From Agrobacterium leguminum (GTDB taxonomy: Bacteria > Pseudomonadota > Alphaproteobacteria > Rhizobiales > Rhizobiaceae), in assembly GCF_015704895.1 (NCBI RefSeq), contig NZ_JADQWB010000020.1:24291-88290 (forward strand): a DNA stretch of 64,000 bases, given 5' to 3'. The notes under the pieces are model-generated. The model had not been told where the DNA came from. It worked only from the letters and a program-made list of their open reading frames with translations, and did no database searches. Below, in pieces: positions 59,156 to 64,000 of the stretch; the first letter of the stretch is position 1; each line of letters opens with the position of its first letter. The translations under genes and the position numbers were made by a program.

Positions 59156-60247
59156 ATGATGCTGTTCAAACGCCCCGACACCGAAACGCTCTACTCCGCC
59201 CTTGTGAACAAGGACCCCGCCTATGAGGGCGTGGCCTATGTGTGTGTGACGTCGACGAAGATTTTCTGCCGCTTCACCTGCACGGCGCGAAAGCCGAAGA
59301 TCGAAAACTGCCGGTTCCGCGAGACCATCGCCGAATGTCTGGAAGCCGGTTTCCGTCCCTGCAAGCGCTGCAAGCCGATGCTCGCCTATGGCTCCGCCGA
59401 TGAGACCGTGACGTCGCTGCTGACGGCGCTGGAAAATGAACCGGCGCGGCGCTGGCGCGAGGAGGATGTGGTGGCGATGGGCCATGATCCGTCCACCGTG
59501 CGCCGAACCTTCAAGCGCCGTTTCGGCATGAGCTTTCTGGAAATCGCCAGATTGCGGCGGGTAGGCGGTGCGGCGGAAAGCATCGCTTCCGGCGAAGCGG
59601 TGATCGGCGCGCAGATCGATGCCGGTTACGAATCCGGCAGCGGTTTCCGCTCTGCCATCAATCAGTTCTTCGGCTCTTCGCCCGCCGCCATGAAGGGCAA
59701 GGGGTTTTTGAAGGGTGACTGGATCGATACGCCGATCGGCCCGATGCTGGCGGTCGCAGACGATCACGCTTTGCATCTTCTCGAATTCGCCGACCGGCCG
59801 GCGCTTCCGGCCGAGTTGAAGCGGCTGAAGACGCGCACCGGCGCGGATATGGTGCTCGGCCGGACGGCTGTGACCGGCCAGATCGAAGCGGAACTCAAGG
59901 CCTATTTCGCCGGGCATCCGGCCGCCTTTGAAACCCGGCTTGCCGGCCATGGCACACCCTTCGAGCGCGACGTCTGGCGCAGCCTGCGGGAAATACCGGC
60001 GGGGGAGATCGTCAGCTATTCCTCGCTCGCAACCGCCATGGACAGGTCATCCGCCGTGCGTGCGGTCGCGCGTGCCAATGGCGCGAACCAGATCGCCATC
60101 GTCGTGCCGTGCCACCGTGTGCTGGGCGCGGATGGCAGCCTGACCGGCTATGGCGGCGGGCTGTGGCGCAAGAAATGGCTGATCGAGCACGAGCGCCGCA
60201 TGGCGAGCGCGCAGGGGGAGGCGCAGGGAATGCCGCTCGCTTCCTGA
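59156..60247 (+). CDS. ada: Ada, methylated-DNA repair protein and activator
   Basis: A 363-residue three-part protein. The N-terminal zinc domain has Cys at 38, 42, 69 and 72, exactly the positions of E. coli Ada, which accept methyl from phosphotriesters. An AraC-type helix-turn-helix follows (VVAMGHDPSTVRRTFKRRFGMSFLEIARLRR), then the O6-methylguanine methyltransferase domain with the acceptor Cys at residue 319 in IVVPCHRVLG. ATG 59156 gives the exact numbering. It repairs alkylated DNA and activates the adaptive response. No alkA or alkB is nearby. Confidence 0.95.
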   Translation: MMLFKRPDTETLYSALVNKDPAYEGVAYVCVTSTKIFCRFTCTARKPKIENCRFRETIAECLEAGFRPCKRCKPMLAYGSADETVTSLLTALENEPARRWREEDVVAMGHDPSTVRRTFKRRFGMSFLEIARLRRVGGAAESIASGEAVIGAQIDAGYESGSGFRSAINQFFGSSPAAMKGKGFLKGDWIDTPIGPMLAVADDHALHLLEFADRPALPAELKRLKTRTGADMVLGRTAVTGQIEAELKAYFAGHPAAFETRLAGHGTPFERDVWRSLREIPAGEIVSYSSLATAMDRSSAVRAVARANGANQIAIVVPCHRVLGADGSLTGYGGGLWRKKWLIEHERRMASAQGEAQGMPLAS

Positions 60248-60304
60248 GCGGCCTGGCTGCTGGTTTTCAGGAGGTTGTCGATTGACGGTCGGCGCGTGGG
60301 GTTT

Positions 60305-60469
60305 ACCCCCCTCTGCCCTGCCGGGCATCTCCCCCTCAAGGGGGGAGATCGGCAGGAGGCGCTACCGCCATTTCATTCTCAACGTTGAGATGGGCGAAAC
60401 CTCGCCGCAGATCGATCTCCCCCCTTGAGGGGGAGATGCCCGGCAGGGCAGAGGGGGGTAAGCCCCACG
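60305..60469. repeat. inverted-repeat element, second copy
   Basis: 165 bp with ACCCCCCTCTG and CAGAGGGGGGT ends and CATCTCCCCCTCAAGGGGGG arms, the same family as 52736-52890. It lies between ada and the AI-2E-type gene. Confidence 0.85.
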
Positions 60470-60496
60470 CGCCCGCGCCTGCCGTTGAAGCCGTGC

Positions 60497-61681
60497 TTAA
60501 TCCGGCAGTTTGGGCACCACCCGGCGTGAGGGGAAGAGTTCCCGCGTCACCGTCATGGCGATCAGCGACAGCGGCAGCGCCAGCATGGCCCCGGCCGCCC
60601 CCCACATCCACGTCCAGAAGATGATCATCACGAAGACGAGGAAGGGGTTTATCTCCATGTTGCGGCCTACCACCGCCGGAAAGGCGAGGTTTTCCATCAA
60701 CAGGTGAATGGTGAAGAAGATTGCCGCCGGCAGAAGCGCCAGAATGATGTTGTCATGGGTGATGATGCCCGCCACCGTCAGCGAAATCGTCATGGCGGTG
60801 ATGCCGAGAAACGGCACGAAGCTGGAGAGGAAGGCGAACAGCCCCCACAGAAGCGGCATGGCCAGTCCGCCGAAATAGGCGATGACCACCATCGTCACGC
60901 CAAGCCCGGCATAGATCAGCGCCGCCGTGGCGAAATAGGTGCCGAGCACCTCTTCCACCGAACCGATGATGCGGATGGTACGAAGCCGCTGGTGGCGGGC
61001 CGGAAAGGCCATGATGATCGCCTTGCGCAGCCGCAGCCGGCTATAGAGAAACATCAGCAGCGCGGCGAGGAAGATCAGGCCCTGAATGACGGCCGGGGTG
61101 ACGTTGGAGCCGAGCACGGAAATGATTTCGCCGCTGCGCGAAATCAAAGATTCCATCGACATCGAGCCCAGACTGAAGCTCGCAGCCGAAATATTCAGCC
61201 ATCTGAGGCTTTGCAGATAGGGCAGGAAACGGTCGATGCTGCGCTCCACCAGCGCCGGCCCTTCCGAAGCGAGAAGCGAGAGCGGCTCGGTCAGCGAATT
61301 GACCACGAAGAACATCACCGCCGCCACGAGGCTCGATAGAATGAGCGCGACGCCGAAGCCGGGAATGCCGTAGGAACCGAGCTTTTCGGCGGCGATGCCG
61401 AGGATCATGCCCACCACGATGGCCATCACCACCGGAATGAGGATGAGCGACAATTCGTGAATGACCGCCATGAGCATGATGAGGAAGATGCCGATCACCG
61501 ACCAGGCGACGACCACATCCAGCGCTTCGCGGCCAAGCGGCTGCTGGCTGCGCGCATCGTCGCGGCGCGACGTGGATGGCGGGGCCTCCAGCGGGTCCGC
61601 CCTCGTGATCGGAACGGTTCCGGCTGTGGCGCCGGCTGCGACCGAATTGCCGGTCTTGTCCGGTCTGGCATTTTCATTCAT
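60497..61681 (-). CDS. AI-2E family (PerM-type) membrane transporter
   Basis: A 394-residue inner-membrane protein. Residues 1-55 are a polar N-terminal tail; seven to eight hydrophobic segments follow, with LWGLFAFLSSFVPFLGITAMTISL and NPFLVFVMIIFWTWMWGAAGAMLALPL, which are family signatures. GGGGGA eight bases before ATG 61681 fixes the start. The family covers quorum-signal, Na+/H+ and other exporters; this one's cargo is unknown. Transcribed alone. Confidence 0.87.
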   Translation of the reverse strand: MNENARPDKTGNSVAAGATAGTVPITRADPLEAPPSTSRRDDARSQQPLGREALDVVVAWSVIGIFLIMLMAVIHELSLILIPVVMAIVVGMILGIAAEKLGSYGIPGFGVALILSSLVAAVMFFVVNSLTEPLSLLASEGPALVERSIDRFLPYLQSLRWLNISAASFSLGSMSMESLISRSGEIISVLGSNVTPAVIQGLIFLAALLMFLYSRLRLRKAIIMAFPARHQRLRTIRIIGSVEEVLGTYFATAALIYAGLGVTMVVIAYFGGLAMPLLWGLFAFLSSFVPFLGITAMTISLTVAGIITHDNIILALLPAAIFFTIHLLMENLAFPAVVGRNMEINPFLVFVMIIFWTWMWGAAGAMLALPLSLIAMTVTRELFPSRRVVPKLPD

Positions 61682-61824
61682 CGAACGGTCCCCCAATCAG
61701 GTGACAAACGTTCGAAAAATGTGGCGGTTCCGGGGCGGCGCAAATTTCCGCCGCCCCTTTTTACAGTTGGAGCATGTCGAGCAAAAATGGAGCCCGGTTT
61801 CCCGGCCGCAAATGCGACGATGCT

Positions 61825-62685
61825 TTAGGCGGAAAGCTTTAGCCCGATGCCCCACGGATCTTTGAGGACAATGCCGTCACTTCGCCTTTCGGTGGCGATT
61901 TCCAGCCGGTCGAGTGCGGCAATCGCCGTCTCAAGCGCGGCCGGCTCGTTGAAGGTCAGCGAATAGCCGGAAAGGCCGGTCATATTGTCCTTGCGGGCCG
62001 CAGCACCCCGGCTGTTCCAGATATTGGCGGCGACGTGGTGGTGATAGGCCCCGGAACCGAAGAAGCTCGCGCCGGGATAACGCGCCATGATCTTCAGCCC
62101 CAGCACATCCTGATAAAATTCATCCGCCTGCGGAATATTGCCCACCTGCAGATGGATATGGCCGATGGCTGTTCCTTCCGCCGCCCCGGTAAAGGCCGTC
62201 TTCGGCGCGCTGTCGTAAAGCGCCTGAAGGTTGAGGCCGAGGGTGGCCATCTCCACCGTGCCGTCCTGCTGGTAGGTCCATTCATCCGGCGAACGGTCGC
62301 GATAGACTTCGATGCCGTTGCCTTCCGGGTCGGCAAGATAGATCGCCTCACTGACCAGATGGTCGGACGCGCCCTGAAGCTGGACATTGTTATGGGCGGC
62401 ATGCGCCAGCCAATGGGCCAGATCGTTCCGGCTCGGCATCAGGAAGGCGGTGTGGAACAGGCCTGCGGCGTTGCGCGGCGCGCGTTCCGCCGTGCCGGAG
62501 GTGGAAAGTGTGAGCAGCGGTTGGCCGCCCACACCCAGCACTTCACCGCTCGGGTTCTTTTCGAGAACGGAAAGACCGATGATCTTCTGGTAGAAATCCG
62601 AAACGCGCGGCAGATCGTGAACGACGAGATGCGCCTGGCCGACATAGGCCGGCCGCGTCAGGGCGAATTGTTTGATTTCACTCAT
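61825..62685 (-). CDS. two-domain VOC protein, catechol-dioxygenase (CatE)-like
   Basis: A 286-residue protein with two VOC modules, the first from VGQAHLVVHDLPRVSDFYQKIIGL (about residues 15-38), the second IGHIHLQVGNIPQADEFYQDVLGL (about 175-198). GHIHLQV, AYHHHVAANIW and LKDPWGIGLKL provide His and Glu that may hold iron. This is the pattern of extradiol-type catechol 2,3-dioxygenase relatives such as CatE. GGAG six bases before ATG 62685 supports that start. A metal-dependent ring-cleavage role is inferred. Confidence 0.83.
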   Translation of the reverse strand: MSEIKQFALTRPAYVGQAHLVVHDLPRVSDFYQKIIGLSVLEKNPSGEVLGVGGQPLLTLSTSGTAERAPRNAAGLFHTAFLMPSRNDLAHWLAHAAHNNVQLQGASDHLVSEAIYLADPEGNGIEVYRDRSPDEWTYQQDGTVEMATLGLNLQALYDSAPKTAFTGAAEGTAIGHIHLQVGNIPQADEFYQDVLGLKIMARYPGASFFGSGAYHHHVAANIWNSRGAAARKDNMTGLSGYSLTFNEPAALETAIAALDRLEIATERRSDGIVLKDPWGIGLKLSA

Positions 62686-62963
62686 CATGATCTCCATATT
62701 GAATCCGAAGCGCCCTGGGGCGGATCGGTCGCCGAAACCATCGGCCGACGCCGCTTTGCGGCGTTTGTCGAAGGCGAATATGGGCTGGTTTCGTCGTTCA
62801 GCAAAGATCGTCGTCTGGCGATTGACCGTCCACTATTCGTTGACAATGCCCCGTTCCGGCCCGGCTCCGGCTTTGACTTCGATCAAGGTGAAGGCCGTGC
62901 CGAAGGGGAAATATAAGCCTAGCCCGACACGCTAAACGGCGGATCAAGCCAAAGGAGACAGCC

Positions 62964-63374
62964 ATGTACAAGAAGATCATCGTACCGGTAGACCTCAGCG
63001 CCACCGACAAGGGGGAAAAGATTCTCGAAAAGGCCAAGGCGCTTCTGGATCCTGATGGCGAGATCGTTCTCATCAATGTTGTCGAGGAACTGCCGGGCTA
63101 TATGGCGATCGACCTGCCTGTCGACCTGATCGAAAACGCCATCAAGGACGCCAAGACCAAGCTTTCGGACATCAAGACCCGGGCCGGTTTCAAGGGCAGC
63201 CAGGAAATCAGAAGCGGCGCGCCCGCGCGTGAAATCATCGCCGCCGCCGAGGAACACAAGGCCGACCTCATCATCATCGCGTCGCATACGCCGGATTTCA
63301 GCAATTATTTCATCGGCGCCACTGCCGACCGCGTGGTGCGCCACGCCAAATGCTCGGTGCTGGTGGACCGATAA
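62964..63374 (+). CDS. universal stress protein (UspA family)
   Basis: A 136-residue cytosolic protein. MYKKIIVPVDLSATDKGEKILEKAKALLDPDGEIVLINVVEE is the Usp start. The ATP-binding loop reads IGATADRVVRHAKCSVLVDR, with the G-x-x-A-x-x-V of the nucleotide-binding class only partly kept. AAGGAGA before ATG 62964. It is upstream of a DksA-like gene, and both are of stress-response type. Role in this organism unknown. Confidence 0.9.
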   Translation: MYKKIIVPVDLSATDKGEKILEKAKALLDPDGEIVLINVVEELPGYMAIDLPVDLIENAIKDAKTKLSDIKTRAGFKGSQEIRSGAPAREIIAAAEEHKADLIIIASHTPDFSNYFIGATADRVVRHAKCSVLVDR

Positions 63375-63417
63375 AAGCCTGACGTTTCAGGGTTGCGGGC
63401 GGGTTTTCCGCCCCCAA

Positions 63418-63461
63418 GCATTCCCAGGAAAAGTGGAATCCGGTTTTCCGTCTGGGAATGC
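63418..63461. repeat. small palindromic element
   Basis: GCATTCCCAG and CTGGGAATGC pair across 24 bases that contain a second pair (GGAAAA/TTTTCC). A common type of hairpin in rhizobial genomes; it may terminate the uspA transcript. Confidence 0.65.
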
Positions 63462-63494
63462 GGCGATACAAGAAGATGGGCTGGAGGAAAAAAC

Positions 63495-63815
63495 ATGAAT
63501 GTCGAAAGTTACGAGAAAATCCTGCGTGACCGCCAGCGCGAGCTTTATCGCCGCCTGCACAAAATCGAAGCCGATTTCGAAGAGCCTCGCAATCCCGATG
63601 ACGAGGATCGCGCCACCGAACGCAGCAATGACGAGGTGCTGGACGAGCTGGGGCAGGTGGGTCAGGACGAGCTACGCGCCATCGACGCAGCCCTCGACCG
63701 TATCGCCAACGGCACCTTCGGCACCTGCGTCAAATGCGGCAAGCGGATTTCGGAGGATCGATTGAAGGCGGTGCCCTATACGCCGTTTTGCCAGGAATGC
63801 GCTGCGGCGTTGTGA
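63495..63815 (+). CDS. TraR/DksA-family zinc-finger protein
   Basis: A 106-residue protein with a helical N-terminal half (coiled coil about residues 5-75, rich in Glu, Arg and Asp: NPDDEDRATERSNDEVLDELG) and a C-terminal C4 zinc finger, CVKC and CQEC. Shorter than DksA (about 150) but with the same tip acid residues, so it likely acts in the RNA polymerase secondary channel. GGAGG precedes ATG 63495; upstream frame to 63393 is not used. It lies just before an insertion sequence. Confidence 0.9.
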   Translation: MNVESYEKILRDRQRELYRRLHKIEADFEEPRNPDDEDRATERSNDEVLDELGQVGQDELRAIDAALDRIANGTFGTCVKCGKRISEDRLKAVPYTPFCQECAAAL

Positions 63816-63856
63816 AATAATCTCGTGGTGACGCGTTGCGCTCGCCTTTTTCCACC

Positions 63857-63873
63857 CTCATCCCTGTGCTTGT
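63857..63873. repeat. truncated RIME-like repeat, copy 11
   Basis: CTCATCCCTGTGCTTGT, identical to the left arm of copy 1, then stops. The rest is replaced by the insertion sequence that follows. Confidence 0.8.
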
Positions 63874-64000
63874 TGTACAGCCCGGAGACATAGTTGACAG
63901 ATGTTCGGAGACATCCCTGACACTTTTTCTGCTTGGCGGAGGAGTGTCGGGATGGCTTGGCGGGAGATTTCTGTCATGGATCAACGCACAGAGTTTGTGA
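63874..64000 (+). mobile_element. left end of an IS481-like insertion sequence
   Basis: The element begins at the broken repeat arm with TGTACAGCCC. Two 17-base near-copies, CGGAGACATAGTTGACA (63883-63899) and CGGAGACATCCCTGACA (63906-63922), are spaced 23 bases apart, as expected for transposase-binding sites. A transposase start follows at 63952. The element runs off the window. Confidence 0.7.
63952..64000 (+). CDS. transposase, 5' end only (IS481-like)
   Basis: Only 16 codons are visible: MAWREISVMDQRTEFV. The M-x-W-x-E-x-x-x-M-D-Q-R-x-x-F pattern is the opening of IS481/IS3-type transposases, before the helix-turn-helix. A ribosome site GGAGG lies at 63939-63943. The catalytic DDE part is outside the window, so the family is a guess from this motif. 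Confidence 0.62.
   Translation, partial: MAWREISVMDQRTEFV

Noticed and set aside
62798..63076. 92-codon minus-strand frame in the gap before uspA
   Set aside because: It overlaps the uspA start and has no ribosome site or recognisable sequence. The 62686-62963 gap is treated as a divergent promoter region.
1..64000. tRNA, rRNA, tmRNA or integrated phage
   Set aside because: No cloverleaf, ribosomal or integrase sequence could be recognised by eye; a covariance-model scan would be needed for certainty.

Overview
The window is high-GC chromosomal DNA of a rhizobium, most probably an Agrobacterium close to A. tumefaciens/A. fabrum. Support comes from the ohrR/ohr pair, the zntA and zntR genes, sodB, the dmeRF pair, a tam protein very like the Agrobacterium one, and about ten copies of a mosaic palindromic intergenic repeat of the kind described in rhizobia (RIME-like). 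The species call rests on remembered families, not on a search. About 65 protein genes are supported. I see no rRNA, tRNA, CRISPR array or prophage.

Layout. 1-9.5 kb: the end of an asparaginase, two glutathione S-transferases, a MarR regulator divergent from a 14-TM drug exporter, a two-gene DNA-repair unit (MBL-fold exonuclease and ATP-dependent ligase), a Tat-exported hydrolase and a lone glycosyltransferase. 9.6-19 kb: a Zn/Cd efflux P-type ATPase with a duplicated metal-binding domain, two tandem L,D-transpeptidase lipoproteins, ohrR/ohr, a RES-Xre toxin-antitoxin pair, and an ABC-F ATPase preceded by a short leader ORF. 19-34 kb: small regulator-plus-enzyme units (MarR, LysR, HxlR, AraC and WYL regulators beside SDRs, VOC proteins, DUF899, DUF1579 and an Atu4866-type protein), a HerA-like ATPase, a LysE exporter, an aldo/keto reductase, a bestrophin and trans-aconitate methyltransferase.

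34-50 kb: branched-chain aminotransferase, a chemoreceptor, Fe/Mn superoxide dismutase, a metallophosphoesterase, a WYL regulator facing a LysE exporter, two cytochromes c, a cobalamin riboswitch controlling cbtBA cobalt uptake, a GNAT-DJ-1 operon behind what looks like a transcription attenuator, zntR, and dmeRF Co/Ni efflux. 50-64 kb: a betaine-type ABC transporter operon, oligopeptidase B, a dihydrodipicolinate-synthase-like enzyme, a polysaccharide deacetylase, Ada, an AI-2E-type membrane protein, a VOC dioxygenase-like protein, a universal stress protein, a DksA-like zinc-finger protein, and the left end of an insertion sequence that has entered one of the intergenic repeats.

Themes. Metal homeostasis recurs: zntA and zntR lie 36 kb apart but carry the same 15-bp operator dyad, CTCTAG-N3-CTAGAG. 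DmeRF exports Co/Ni and CbtBA imports cobalt under B12 control. The least explained signals are two short leader ORFs, each with ISC followed by FW and each ahead of a possible resistance-type gene (ABC-F; GNAT plus DJ-1). One gene (38867-39230) carries a one-base homopolymer frameshift that separates its signal peptide from its body.
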